A stretch of 64,000 nucleotides of DNA from Saprospiraceae bacterium (GCA_016709995.1 JADJLQ010000001.1:592001-656000); one strand, 5' to 3'. Positions 27,238 through 35,935 are shown, counted from the first letter of the stretch. Notes: a model not told the origin generated them from the letters alone. Numbers and translations: made by a program.

Positions 27238-28506
27238 CTATATTTTCTTGACCAATAGTTTATCGATTTTGGCGCCATCCATGTCGATCACTTCAAGCTC
27301 AAAATCCTTCCATTGTATTTTTTCACCTTGTTTAGGGATATGCTTTAATTGATGTAGTAAAAGACCTCCAAGCGTATTAAATTCAAAATCTGGCGCCAGC
27401 TCGTCGAGTCCAAAATAATGAAGAAAATCAGCAAATGGGTAATGGCCATCGATCAGCCAGCTACCATCTTCTCTTTCGTCAAAAGCAAATTCATTTTCAT
27501 AAAAATCATCGGCTCCTCCGACCAGGGCCTCAAGTAAATCATTCATGGTGACCATGCCTTGCACCTGTCCATATTCGTCTGTAACGATGCCAAAATGGAT
27601 TTTAGTGTCTTTAAATTGTTGCAATGCTTTGTATGCACTGGTGTTCTCTATCAGATACTTAGGTTCCTTAAGGTAATCATTTAGTTTAAAGTGGTCATCA
27701 TCTATATGAGTGAACAGATCTTTCAGAAATACAACGCCTTTGACACTGTCTTTATCACCATCCATCACCGGATAAACGGAGTGTAGCTCATCACTTACTT
27801 GTTTGCGTACAGCATCGGCAGTATCATTGGTATCTAGAAAAACGATCTCATTACGATGAGTCATCAAAGACGAAATTTTGCGATCTCCCAAATGAAAGAC
27901 TCTTTCCACTATGTCTTGCTCGATTTCCTGTACTTCACCGCCTTCTGTGCCTTCCTGGATGATTTGTCTGATCTCTTCTTCTGTTACTTTACTGTCAGAG
28001 GTCGTCTTTATTCTAAAAAACTGGATGAATAAGTCGCCGGTGTGGGTCAATAACCATACAAACGGGGAAGTGATAGAAGCCAAAGCTTTCATCGGCCTGG
28101 CCATTATTTTGGAGATTTTTTCGGGATAAGCCAGCCCTATCCTCTTTGGGATCAATTCTCCAAAAACCAATGAGAAAAAAGTGATACAGATTACTACCAC
28201 AGCAATTGCTATCGTGTGGGCATAATGTTCTAATGCAGGAATTTGTTCTAATTTTAATTGAAAAGGGTCTGTGATATTTTCACCACTATAGATACCCATC
28301 AAGATGCCAATAAGGGTTATCCCAATCTGGACCGTAGATAAAAATTTATTGGGTGAAAGGGCAGTATCCAGCGCTATTCTGGCATTTTGATCGCCACGTT
28401 TGGCAGATGACTCCAGTCTGCTTTTGCGTGCGGAGACCAAGGCTATCTCTGACATAGAGAATACACCATTTAACAAAATCAAGAAAAACAGTATTAAAAT
28501 CTCCAT
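27238..28506 (-). CDS. CNNM/HlyC-CorC family membrane protein (DUF21-CBS-CorC)
   Basis: A 422-residue inner-membrane protein. The N-terminal DUF21 domain (residues 1-190) has hydrophobic helices (ILILFFLILLNGVFSMSEIALV, TIAIAVVVICITFFSLVFGELIPKRIGL) including the conserved SEIALVSARKSRLE. A CBS pair spans about 205-330 (SLMTHRNEIVFLDTNDTA, FGIVTDEYGQVQGMVTMNDLLEALVG), followed by a CorC_HlyC domain (GSWLIDGHYPFADFLHYFGL). Relatives are Mg2+/Co2+ efflux proteins or, in gliding Bacteroidota, GldE. I see no other gliding genes next to it, so I keep the general name. It lies 50 bases after the FAH hydrolase stop but looks functionally separate from the fucose genes. Confidence 0.9.
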   Translation of the reverse strand: MEILILFFLILLNGVFSMSEIALVSARKSRLESSAKRGDQNARIALDTALSPNKFLSTVQIGITLIGILMGIYSGENITDPFQLKLEQIPALEHYAHTIAIAVVVICITFFSLVFGELIPKRIGLAYPEKISKIMARPMKALASITSPFVWLLTHTGDLFIQFFRIKTTSDSKVTEEEIRQIIQEGTEGGEVQEIEQDIVERVFHLGDRKISSLMTHRNEIVFLDTNDTADAVRKQVSDELHSVYPVMDGDKDSVKGVVFLKDLFTHIDDDHFKLNDYLKEPKYLIENTSAYKALQQFKDTKIHFGIVTDEYGQVQGMVTMNDLLEALVGGADDFYENEFAFDEREDGSWLIDGHYPFADFLHYFGLDELAPDFEFNTLGGLLLHQLKHIPKQGEKIQWKDFELEVIDMDGAKIDKLLVKKI

Positions 28507-28556
28507 GCTTTACTCAAATCGTGAAAACGGGATAGGGCATATTTTGTGACACAATT

Positions 28557-29417
28557 TCACGGCAATAATACAACATTCCTTGCTATTTGCCTAGATGACC
28601 CTAAAAGATCTACACCTATCTCAATGATATCTCCTTGATGCACAAATCTTTGTGGGTTTCTACCCATACCTACGCCAAAGGGTGTACCTGTACTGATCAC
28701 ATCTCCTGGCAATAAGCTCATAAACTGACTAAGGTAGTGTACCAGGAATCTTATATTATAAACCATGTCTGCAGTGGTTGAATTTTGGACCATTTCACCA
28801 TTAAGTTTGGTCCATAATGTCAGATTTTGAGGGTCTGGCATCTCATCCGAAGTAAGGATAAAAGGGCCGAGAGGGGCAAAATGATCACAACTCTTACCTT
28901 TGACCCATTGACCTCCACGCTCTAATTGATATGCACGCTCACTATAATCATTGTGCAGACAATAGCCAAAAATATACTCGTCTACCTGTTCCAAAGGTAT
29001 GTAAGAGCCTTTTTTGCCAATGATAAATGCCAGCTCGACTTCGTAATCTGTTTTTATTGAACCCGGAGGTATCAAAACATCATCATTAGGCCCGCAGATC
29101 GAACTAGTCGATTTAAAGAATATGACTGGCTCTTTTGGGATCTCTGCTCCAGTCTCCTTGGCATGCTGTGCATAATTGAGACCAATACAGATCAGCTTGG
29201 ATGGTCGCGCTAACGGAGGACCGAGCCTCGTAGACGGATCGACCTCTACAAAATCAGCCCCACTATCGACATAATCCTTTAACTCCTGTATTTGACCTGA
29301 GGTAAAAAATGACTCATCATAATCCGGTATCACATCACTAACATCTATATATCTTCCGTCAGATAATATCAATCCTGGCTTTTCCAGGTCCGTTGGTCCA
29401 AATCGAATCAGTTTCAT
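28557..29417 (-). CDS. Fumarylacetoacetate hydrolase family protein, probable 2,4-diketo-3-deoxy-L-fuconate hydrolase
   Basis: A 286-residue protein with the FAH fold: KLICIGLNYAQHAKE, VIFFKSTSS, the metal-binding DYEVELAFIIGKKG (Glu pair) and YCLHNDYSERAYQ, then GKSCDHFAPLGPFI and GDVISTGTPFGVGMG. The family hydrolyses C-C bonds in 1,3-diketo acids. Its position at the end of a five-gene cluster containing a mutarotase, an amidohydrolase lactonase and two SDRs points to the last step of non-phosphorylative L-fucose breakdown, splitting 2,4-diketo-3-deoxy-L-fuconate into pyruvate and L-lactate. The fold is plain from sequence; the substrate is inferred from context. Confidence 0.85.
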   Translation of the reverse strand: MKLIRFGPTDLEKPGLILSDGRYIDVSDVIPDYDESFFTSGQIQELKDYVDSGADFVEVDPSTRLGPPLARPSKLICIGLNYAQHAKETGAEIPKEPVIFFKSTSSICGPNDDVLIPPGSIKTDYEVELAFIIGKKGSYIPLEQVDEYIFGYCLHNDYSERAYQLERGGQWVKGKSCDHFAPLGPFILTSDEMPDPQNLTLWTKLNGEMVQNSTTADMVYNIRFLVHYLSQFMSLLPGDVISTGTPFGVGMGRNPQRFVHQGDIIEIGVDLLGSSRQIARNVVLLP

Positions 29418-29452
29418 ATTGCAGATTTTCTATTTATTGGTTTAATGTATTT

Positions 29453-30226
29453 TCAAGAGTTTAAAGTGATAAAACCTCCGTCTATCGGAAAGTCGGTGCC
29501 TGTCACAAAGGCTGACTCATCGCTACACAAGTACAAGGCCAGGTGTGCAATCTCTTCAGGTGCTCCCATGCGGCCTATGGGTTGGGTTTTTGCGAGCTGT
29601 TCGAAGATTTCTTTTTCTTTGCCGGGATAAGTTTTGGCTATGTATCCATCCACAAAAGGGGTATGCACTCTTCCAGGGCTTATGCTGTTGCATCGTATCC
29701 CGTGACGGACATAATCTTTAGCCACAGAGCGGGTCATAGCCAATACAGCTCCTTTGGAAACTGAATATGCAAAGCGCTCACTGATGCCTACCGAACCTGC
29801 AACTGAAGCTATATTAAGGATATTACCTTTGTTTCGCTCGACCATATATGGTATAACGGCGTTGATCATGTGAAAATATCCTTTTACATTGATATCCTGT
29901 ACTTTATCATACTCCTGAGGGGTAGTGCTTTGAGCGGTCCCAATATGTCCTATGCCGGCATTATTGATGAGGATGTCAATCGGACGATGAGCTTCGATAG
30001 ATTGAATAGTGTCAATGATCAAAGTCAGGTCAGTGACATCAATCTCGTAGGCCTCTGCCTGACCACCCGATAGTTTGATTTGATTGACAGTAGATTCGGC
30101 AGCCTGCATATTGGCATCAAAAATAAATACATAGGCTCCCTGGGAGGCTAATACCATAGCTATAGATTGGCCTATGCCGCTACCAGCTCCGGTGATCACT
30201 ACATTTTTTTTATTCAGATCAAACAT
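29453..30226 (-). CDS. SDR oxidoreductase, probable 2-keto-3-deoxy-L-fuconate dehydrogenase
   Basis: A 257-residue classical SDR: cofactor motif TGAGSGIG at residues 12-19 with Asp ending beta 2 (FIFDANM), which fits NAD+; tetrad Asn in NNAGIGH, Ser in NIASVAGS and Tyr/Lys in YSVSKGA; C-terminal GTDFPIDGGF. In the L-fucose cluster two SDRs are expected, one acting on the sugar and one on ketodeoxyfuconate. This one lies directly before the diketo-acid hydrolase (35 bases), and the segment HTPFVDGYIAKTYPGKEKEIF is reminiscent of ketodeoxyfuconate dehydrogenases, so I assign it the later step. The two roles could in principle be swapped with the SDR at 30667. Confidence 0.8.
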   Translation of the reverse strand: MFDLNKKNVVITGAGSGIGQSIAMVLASQGAYVFIFDANMQAAESTVNQIKLSGGQAEAYEIDVTDLTLIIDTIQSIEAHRPIDILINNAGIGHIGTAQSTTPQEYDKVQDINVKGYFHMINAVIPYMVERNKGNILNIASVAGSVGISERFAYSVSKGAVLAMTRSVAKDYVRHGIRCNSISPGRVHTPFVDGYIAKTYPGKEKEIFEQLAKTQPIGRMGAPEEIAHLALYLCSDESAFVTGTDFPIDGGFITLNS

Positions 30227-30267
30227 TTAGACAAATATTGAATATTTTTTTAGAAAGTGTTGATCGC

Positions 30268-30597
30268 TTATAACTTAAATACAAGCTTAGCAGGCATCCA
30301 TTTGGAGCCTGGTGGAAGGCCTGGCAGTCCTTCCTGATAGTTCCACATGAGTTCCTCCCATTCCTGTACTCTGGGATTGTTTTTATCCAAAATCATTTTT
30401 TTCTCAAAACTAAAAGATTCATCACCCTCGACGACCATAAAAAGCCTGTTGAGTACTCTGTATATTTCCATTTCCAGTATGCCGGAATCTCTAAGACTTT
30501 GTAAAATATCGGGCCATACAGCTTCATGATATTTTTCGTATTCAGAGATAATTTCAGGATCATTTTTGAGGTCCAGAGCAAAACAATTACGCGCCAT
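30268..30597 (-). CDS. L-fucose/L-rhamnose mutarotase (RhaM-like)
   Basis: A 109-residue small alpha/beta barrel protein of the COG3254 type. I use ATG 30597 (MARNCFALDLKND) because it gives the family length of about 105-115; the longer frame from 30651 adds 18 unconserved residues. Characteristic stretches are EYEKYHEAVWPDILQSLRDSGI (with the catalytic-region His) and MEIYRVLNRLFMVVE, plus a Trp-rich tail (VQEWEELMWNYQ, GSKWMPAKLVF). It speeds conversion between alpha and beta pyranose forms, delivering the anomer that the dehydrogenase needs. Its position between the two SDRs supports L-fucose as the sugar. Confidence 0.88.
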   Translation of the reverse strand: MARNCFALDLKNDPEIISEYEKYHEAVWPDILQSLRDSGILEMEIYRVLNRLFMVVEGDESFSFEKKMILDKNNPRVQEWEELMWNYQEGLPGLPPGSKWMPAKLVFKL

Positions 30598-30666
30598 ATA
30601 TTTTAAGATTGATGTTTTAATATAGTATTCCTCAACCGAATCGGTCCTCATAAATTGAATGAGGTA

Positions 30667-31455
30667 TTATGATTGGGTCAGAGCTCGGTCGAGGTGAGTA
30701 TAACCACCATCCACAAACACGTGCTGACCGGTGATATGAGAGGCCCTCGGAGATAATAAAAATACTGCCATGTCCGCTATCTCCTGAGGAGTGGTAAATC
30801 TTTTTTCAAATGGAATTTGAGATGCAATGAGTTCTTTTTTAGCTTGAGGATCAGGAAAAGTGCCTACCCACCATTCATAGAGCGGAGTCCAGACTTCTGC
30901 CGGTACCAAAGCATTGACCCGAATGCTGTATTTTAATAATTCTGCTGCCCAATCCCTGGTCAGTCCGAGGATCCCGGCTTTGGCACATACATACCCCGAG
31001 GTACCTCCTTGTCCGGTGATAGCAGTCTTTGAACTGGTGTTGAGTATAGTCCCTTTTGATGCTTTTAGATGAGGCAGACATAGATAGGCCATATTGTAAT
31101 AATGCATCAGGTTTTTTTGCAGACTCATCTCGAAAGCTTCCGGATTGCCATGTTCAAGACCTATGTTGTCATTGATGCCAGCATTATTAAGCAATCCATC
31201 TAACCGTCCGAAATGTTTGACAGTGAGATTGACACCGTCCATACATTGATCAAATTCTGTAAGGTCTGTTTTGAGAAAAATAGAATGACCACCTGCTTCT
31301 TTGAGTTCTTGCATCAGCAGCATTCCAGCTTTATCATCTTTGTCCATGATCACGGGAATGGCTTGCTCCGCAACGAGTGTATGGGCTATAGCTCTACCGA
31401 TGCCTTTTGCCCCTCCTGTGATGAGGAAGACTTTTTGTTGTATACCTAAATCCAT
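30667..31455 (-). CDS. SDR oxidoreductase, probable L-fucose dehydrogenase
   Basis: A 262-residue SDR: TGGAKGIG near residue 14, Asp after beta 2 (PVIMDKDD), Asn in NNAGIND, Ser in NTSSKTAITG, Tyr/Lys in YVCAKAG, and C-terminal GQHVFVDGGYTHLDRAL. The substrate-lid region has VPAEVWTPLYEWWVGTFPDP, with a Trp pair unlike ordinary beta-ketoacyl reductases, consistent with a sugar-specific pocket. It overlaps the amidohydrolase gene by ten bases at its 5' end, so the lactone-producing and lactone-opening enzymes would be made together. The role as L-fucose dehydrogenase (sugar to lactone) is inferred from this coupling and the adjacent mutarotase. Confidence 0.83.
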   Translation of the reverse strand: MDLGIQQKVFLITGGAKGIGRAIAHTLVAEQAIPVIMDKDDKAGMLLMQELKEAGGHSIFLKTDLTEFDQCMDGVNLTVKHFGRLDGLLNNAGINDNIGLEHGNPEAFEMSLQKNLMHYYNMAYLCLPHLKASKGTILNTSSKTAITGQGGTSGYVCAKAGILGLTRDWAAELLKYSIRVNALVPAEVWTPLYEWWVGTFPDPQAKKELIASQIPFEKRFTTPQEIADMAVFLLSPRASHITGQHVFVDGGYTHLDRALTQS

Positions 31456-32288
31456 GATACATCTAAATTATAAAATTGAATGGCATTTTTATAGAATATC
31501 TTTTTTTGTTGTTCTGCAGAGAATTCACCAAAATAAGTCTTGGCAATATCAAGTACATTTTTATAGCTGCCGGCTAAGAGACACACCGGCCAATCTGAAC
31601 CATACATCAACCTGTCTGCCCCGAAGACTTCTGTCACGGTGTCAAGAGCTGGTGTAAAATCAGTATACTGCCATTTTTTCCAATCGGCTTCTGTCACCAT
31701 CCCGGAGATTTTGCAGTATACGTTAGGCAGATCATGAAAGTTGGCCATAAGTTCACTCCAATTGTCAAATTGATGTTGACGGATCGCTGGTTTAGCTAGG
31801 TGGTCAATGATAAATTTTTGCTGCGGAAACTTTTTTGCCAAATGATATGCAGTAAATAAGTGTTTTGGATAAATCAGAATATCATAAGTGAGATTCAAAG
31901 GGGCTAATAAGTTCATACCATGTAGAAAAGTGCTTTGCTCCATGAAACCATCTTCCTCACCTTGCAAAACCATCCTTACCCCTTTAAATTTTTCAAATTG
32001 AGCATAGTACTCAAGTCTTTGGAGTACATTTGGATTACACAAATCAACCCAACCAACTACTCCTTTGATAAAATCATGGTCAGTGGCAAGTTTTAACAGA
32101 GTATTCGTTTCCACCTCCGATGATAATGCTTGCACGGCTATACAGGCATCAATACCATTGTGCTCATAGATGGGTTTTAAGTCGTTAGGGAAAAAATCTT
32201 GCTTGAGAGCTGGCATACTATCATCTATCCAATCGTAATCCGCCTCATTGTATTTCCAGAAATGCTGGTGACTATCTATTATATGCAT
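31446..32288 (-). CDS. Amidohydrolase family, probable L-fucono-lactonase
   Basis: A 280-residue metal-dependent hydrolase. The start is ATG 32288, giving MHIIDSHQHFWKYN, the exact N-terminal motif (HxH) of the COG3618 lactonase group; a longer frame to 32363 adds 25 unrelated residues. Further barrel ligands are visible in FIIDHLAKP and in MYGSDWPVCLLAG (the Asp). These enzymes open sugar lactones such as L-fucono- and L-rhamnono-lactone. It is the first gene of the fucose cluster and overlaps the dehydrogenase gene. A possible promoter region lies in the 88-base gap to the divergent M20 gene. L-fuconate dehydratase, the next pathway step, is not in this window. Confidence 0.85.
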   Translation of the reverse strand: MHIIDSHQHFWKYNEADYDWIDDSMPALKQDFFPNDLKPIYEHNGIDACIAVQALSSEVETNTLLKLATDHDFIKGVVGWVDLCNPNVLQRLEYYAQFEKFKGVRMVLQGEEDGFMEQSTFLHGMNLLAPLNLTYDILIYPKHLFTAYHLAKKFPQQKFIIDHLAKPAIRQHQFDNWSELMANFHDLPNVYCKISGMVTEADWKKWQYTDFTPALDTVTEVFGADRLMYGSDWPVCLLAGSYKNVLDIAKTYFGEFSAEQQKKIFYKNAIQFYNLDVSWI

Positions 32289-32327
32289 ACAGTACTTATA
32301 TGCGAATGTAAGCAATAGTTGGTAGTA

Positions 32328-32335
32328 TACCTTTG
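32328..32335 (+). promoter_or_regulatory. Candidate -7 promoter element (TACCTTTG)
   Basis: TACCTTTG matches TAnnTTTG and lies 41 bases before the ATG of the exported M20 hydrolase, in the divergent gap with the fucose cluster. No clear -33 box at the usual spacing, so support is partial. Confidence 0.4.
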
Positions 32336-32376
32336 CATCATTTTTTTTAATTAAGTTTGTCAAAACTTTTTTCTTT

Positions 32377-33963
32377 ATGATCAGAATTCTGCTCTCAATA
32401 GTAGTGCTCTATACATTTCTGCCATTAGGTGCCCAAAAACCGCTGACCCAGGTCAAAATAGAAGCATTAAAAAAGGAAGTACAGGACAAGATCAATGGGC
32501 AACAAAAAATGGCTCAGGTGATGGTAGATAAAATATTCAGCTTTGCTGAACTAGGTTTCCAGGAAGTAGAAACTTCCAACTATATCTGCAACATTTTAGA
32601 AAAAAATGGATTTGAAGTGACCAAAGGAATTTCTGGAGTACCGACAGCCTGGTGGGCTAAATGGGGTAGTGGACATCCTATCATTGCCATTGGATCTGAT
32701 CTCGATTGTATACCCAAAGCTTCTCAAAAACCGGGTGTGGCCTTTCATGATCCTATCGTCGAAGGCGCTCCAGGTCATGGAGAAGGTCATAACAGTGGCG
32801 TGCCGCTTAACATCCTTAGTGTATTGTCGGTCAAGGAAGTTATGCAAAGAGAAAAAATGTCGGGAACATTAATCTTATGGCCTGGTGTGGCTGAAGAATT
32901 GGTTGCCACTAAAGCTTTTTACACCCGCGATGGATATTTTGACTCGGTAGACTTATGCATTTTCACTCATGTCAATAACAACTTGTCCGTATCCTATGGT
33001 CAGGCGCAAGGCACTGGCCTGATCTCTGTGGAATATGAATTTGAAGGTGAAGCTGCCCACGCCGGCATGGCTCCCTGGAGAGGACGGAGTGCCGCCGATG
33101 CTGTGGAATTGATGAGTATTGGGTGGCAATATCAAAGAGAGCATTTGGACCCCCTTCAAAGGTCACATTCTGTCATCACCAATGGAGGGGATCAGCCCAA
33201 TGTAGTTCCTTCAAAAGCATCTATCTGGTATTATTTTAGACATATTACCTATCCTCAGATCATGAATCTGTACGAAAAAGCCAATCGTATAGCGGACGGA
33301 GCAGCAATGATGACAGGCACTAAAGTGAGCCATAAAATATTAGGCTCTGCCTGGCCCAGGCATTTTAATCAACCTATGGCAGAACTCGCTTATCAAAACA
33401 TAAAAAAAGTGGGCCTGCCTTCCTGGACTGACCAAGATCAGGCTATGGCGAAAGCATTGCAGGTCGAAGTTGGATCTCCGCAAAAGGATGGCCTCGCTAT
33501 TAAACTGGATACGCTGGAAGCACCTAAAAGCAATCCTGTCAGCGGAGGTTCGGACGATATTGGCGATATATCCTGGAAGTTACCTACTATCACCCTGGGG
33601 TATCCATCTAATATACCCGGATTGCAAGGTCATCACTGGTCCAATGCCGTAGCGATGGCTACCCCAGTAGCCCATAAAGGCGTGGTCGCAGGTGCAAAAG
33701 TAGAAGCGATGACCCTTTTAGATATACTGACTACACCCAATTTTACTCAAAAGGCCTGGGATTATTTTCGCAATGAGCAGGGTATGGAAATAAAATACAC
33801 ACCAATGGTAGGTAAAGAAGACAAACCCGCCATCTATCTCAATAAAGAAATCATGGATACCTACAGACCCCAGCTCAAGCCCTATTATTATGATGAGACA
33901 AAATATAGCAGCTACCTGGAGCAACTGGGCATCAAATACCCCACTATTAAGTCCAAGTCTTAG
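32377..33963 (+). CDS. Exported M20 amidohydrolase, AbgB-like (p-aminobenzoyl-glutamate hydrolase type)
   Basis: A 528-residue protein with an N-terminal signal (RILLSIVVLYTFLPLGAQ). The M20D pattern is present: FSFAELGFQEVETSNYI near residue 55, HGEGHNSG (metal His region, about 135), PGVAEELVATKAFY (Glu pair) and GEAAHAGMAPWRGRSAADAVELM, the lid segment with its His. The C-terminal half has NPVSGGSDDIGDISW and GHHWSNAVAMATPVAHKG, close to AbgB-type amidohydrolases. Family members remove acyl groups from amino acids or folate fragments. The export signal suggests a periplasmic role in scavenging. It is divergent from the fucose cluster and followed after 41 bases by a LOG-family gene. Confidence 0.88.
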   Translation: MIRILLSIVVLYTFLPLGAQKPLTQVKIEALKKEVQDKINGQQKMAQVMVDKIFSFAELGFQEVETSNYICNILEKNGFEVTKGISGVPTAWWAKWGSGHPIIAIGSDLDCIPKASQKPGVAFHDPIVEGAPGHGEGHNSGVPLNILSVLSVKEVMQREKMSGTLILWPGVAEELVATKAFYTRDGYFDSVDLCIFTHVNNNLSVSYGQAQGTGLISVEYEFEGEAAHAGMAPWRGRSAADAVELMSIGWQYQREHLDPLQRSHSVITNGGDQPNVVPSKASIWYYFRHITYPQIMNLYEKANRIADGAAMMTGTKVSHKILGSAWPRHFNQPMAELAYQNIKKVGLPSWTDQDQAMAKALQVEVGSPQKDGLAIKLDTLEAPKSNPVSGGSDDIGDISWKLPTITLGYPSNIPGLQGHHWSNAVAMATPVAHKGVVAGAKVEAMTLLDILTTPNFTQKAWDYFRNEQGMEIKYTPMVGKEDKPAIYLNKEIMDTYRPQLKPYYYDETKYSSYLEQLGIKYPTIKSKS

Positions 33964-34004
33964 TCACCGGCACTTATTTATTCACCTATTTCAAAAGAAT
34001 TATC

Positions 34005-34739
34005 TTGGAAAAAAAGACACGGATCATCCCCACCGGAGAATTTGTTTTTTTGGATGGACCTAAGCCGAGGACCTTTGAATTTATCTTTGCATTCAAAGTT
34101 TGGAAAGAGTTTATCAAAGGATTCCGGACACTTCATTTCATTGGCCCGGCGATAACTGTTTTTGGAGGGGCCAGGTTCAAACCCGGTGAGCATTATTATG
34201 AGAAAGCTGTTGAGGTTGGAAAAGCTATCGCTGAGCTTGGATTTGCCACTGTGACTGGAGGAGGACCTGGTATCATGGAAGCGGCCAATAAGGGAGCTTT
34301 TGAAAACGGCGGATTATCAATTGGCATCAATATACTTTTACCATTTGAGCAACATGGCAATCCTTATGTTCATAAAACGGTGACAATCAATTACTTTTTT
34401 GTCAGAAAAACTTTATTGCTTAAATATTCTTATGCTTTTATAGTGATGCCCGGAGGTTTTGGTACCATGGATGAGCTCTTTGAAACGATCACTTTGATGC
34501 AAACAGATATTGTTACAGACTTTCCTGTCGTATTGATAGGTAAACAATACTGGAACAAACTATTTGATTTTATGGAAGTAATGAACGAACACAAAACCAT
34601 TTCACCAGAGGACAAATATCTTTTAAAAGTGACTGACTCCATCGATGAAGCTATGGATTACATCCAAAAGTATGTAGGGGACAATTATAAGGTTGAAAAA
34701 AGAAATAAACCTTTGTGGTGGTTATTTGAGAAGTCTTGA
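34005..34739 (+). CDS. LOG-family (TIGR00730) Rossmann protein, putative nucleotide 5'-monophosphate phosphoribohydrolase
   Basis: A 244-residue protein. No ATG is available near the conserved N-terminus, so the start is TTG at 34005 (an upstream ATT is also possible). Diagnostic motifs are ITVFGGARF, TGGGPGIMEAANKGAFENGG and MPGGFGTMDELFE, the PGGxGTxxE signature of LOG/cytokinin-activating enzymes once mislabelled lysine decarboxylases. They release the base from nucleoside 5'-monophosphates. The N-terminal 50 residues (PTGEFVFLDGPKPRTFEFIF) are an extension seen in some longer members. The bacterial physiological role is not settled; purine nucleotide turnover is likely. Confidence 0.88.
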   Translation: MEKKTRIIPTGEFVFLDGPKPRTFEFIFAFKVWKEFIKGFRTLHFIGPAITVFGGARFKPGEHYYEKAVEVGKAIAELGFATVTGGGPGIMEAANKGAFENGGLSIGINILLPFEQHGNPYVHKTVTINYFFVRKTLLLKYSYAFIVMPGGFGTMDELFETITLMQTDIVTDFPVVLIGKQYWNKLFDFMEVMNEHKTISPEDKYLLKVTDSIDEAMDYIQKYVGDNYKVEKRNKPLWWLFEKS

Positions 34740-34794
34740 TCAGATAATGTAGGGAACCTGATTTATCCCACTTTTAAACCAATTGGAGTAAACT

Positions 34795-34953
34795 CTAAAT
34801 CACACCTAATGCCTTTACTAAATATGTTCCAAAGAAGGGAAGGGCAACCCAAAACCATTCTGGTTTGAATATCAGGAAGAGAACTATAGCTGTAAATGAA
34901 ACCGCAGTATAGATCCACATGAGTTTGGTCGATTCGTTTTTTGCTTCAGACAT
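34795..34953 (-). CDS. Small two-helix membrane protein, 52 residues
   Basis: Reading the minus strand from ATG at 34953 gives 52 codons ending TAG (34797-34795). The product starts polar (MSEAKNESTKL), then has a hydrophobic helix (MWIYTAVSFTAIVLFLIF), a short turn (KPEW), a second aromatic helix (FWVALPFFGTYLVKALG) and a short end. This clean polar/helix/turn/helix layout is typical of real small membrane proteins and unlike a chance frame. It lies in the otherwise empty 370-base gap between the LOG gene and the outer-membrane barrel gene. No family recognised. Confidence 0.6.
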   Translation of the reverse strand: MSEAKNESTKLMWIYTAVSFTAIVLFLIFKPEWFWVALPFFGTYLVKALGVI

Positions 34954-35058
34954 GCTGGTGATTGTTTGAGCCGCAAATTTAGCAAATTGAGTGATAAATA
35001 GTAGATTTTTTCAATTATTGGTGAGATATGCTTATCCTCCACATTGTATAAAACAAAA

Positions 35059-35090
35059 AAGGTGCAGAAAACTTAGGCCTTCCACACCTT
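35059..35090 (-). terminator. Probable terminator of the outer-membrane barrel gene
   Basis: On the minus strand AAGGTG(TG)GAA pairs with TTC(TG)CACCTT across a short loop and is followed by a T run (35059-35053). It lies 22-53 bases after the stop of the beta-barrel gene. The stem has a 2x2 mismatch, so strength is moderate. Confidence 0.6.
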
Positions 35091-35111
35091 CTTTTTGGGA
35101 TGCAATTGTCA

Positions 35112-35792
35112 TTACAACATTATTTTATATCCAATATTTATGCCAAAACCATAATTTTTTAGTTTTAAATCCACCAAAGTATTATCTAAAACTCTGTTTA
35201 ATCCCTGGCTATAACTGGCTTGAAACAAGATCGATCCGCTGCCAAACGATATGGCTGTGCCTACACCTAAGTTTGCTCCAAGCTCGAGCCTGTTGTACAT
35301 GTTGTCATTCAGGTTCAAGTCGGTCTTATTAATATTGATATCCACTAAAAAATTAGCTTTGGTGCGAACATCACCACTTAGGGCATAACCCAGGGTCGGT
35401 CCTGCGAACGCATAGATTTTGGCAGGACCGGCATCGATGGTGTACTCTAAGTTTAATGGTGCTTCAATATATCTCATGGTGGTATTAGCCTGAATGCCGA
35501 CATTAATTGGTAAATTGAAAAGATTCATAGCCATGTTTTCATCGAGGATAAATCCTTTTTCTTTATATTTTATTCCACTTGAAAAACCAAAGGAGCTTTC
35601 ACCAAAAGATTGGTGGATCAATGCCTGGATTTCAAGACCAGGATGCATAGTCCTTTGGGGACGAAGTGCAGCATCCAATCCAGTCATGGATACATTGGAC
35701 CAGGTAGGACCGAGTGATAGTTCAAGATTGGTCTGACCTAGCATAAAAGAGGTGGTCACCAGGAGTACGAAAAATGTAATAATCGGTTTCAT
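35112..35792 (-). CDS. Outer-membrane beta-barrel protein (porin-family / PorT-like)
   Basis: A 226-residue protein with a signal peptide (MKPIITFFVLLVTTSFMLGQ). The mature part alternates hydrophobic and polar residues in strand-length blocks (LELSLGPTWSNVSMTGLD, FGFSSGIKYKEKGFIL, APLNLEYTIDAGPAKIYAFAGPTLGYALSG split over residues 110-140, ILFQASYSQGLNRVLD). It ends in an aromatic/aliphatic strand YGFGINIGYKIML, the C-terminal signature for barrel assembly. This fits the small OMP_b-brl_2 type barrels of Bacteroidota. Specific function unknown. A terminator-like hairpin follows. Confidence 0.83.
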   Translation of the reverse strand: MKPIITFFVLLVTTSFMLGQTNLELSLGPTWSNVSMTGLDAALRPQRTMHPGLEIQALIHQSFGESSFGFSSGIKYKEKGFILDENMAMNLFNLPINVGIQANTTMRYIEAPLNLEYTIDAGPAKIYAFAGPTLGYALSGDVRTKANFLVDININKTDLNLNDNMYNRLELGANLGVGTAISFGSGSILFQASYSQGLNRVLDNTLVDLKLKNYGFGINIGYKIML

Positions 35793-35878
35793 AATTAAAG
35801 TGATTTGACATAATCACGAAACCATAGCGTTAAGCAGTGTTAAATAAGGGTTAGGGTTTCATTAATGTTTCAAAAAAA

Positions 35879-35911
35879 ACCGCTTTAATTCCAGTCTGGA
35901 ATTAAAGCGGT
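35879..35911 (-). terminator. Strong intrinsic terminator of the glycine-rich protein gene
   Basis: A perfect 15-base-pair stem (35879-35893 with 35897-35911) around a 3-base loop is followed on the minus strand by eight Ts (35879-35872). It lies 25 bases past the stop of the 96-residue gene and separates it from the beta-barrel gene. Confidence 0.9.
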
Positions 35912-35935
35912 AGAAGTTTTTTGGAATCAATCTAA

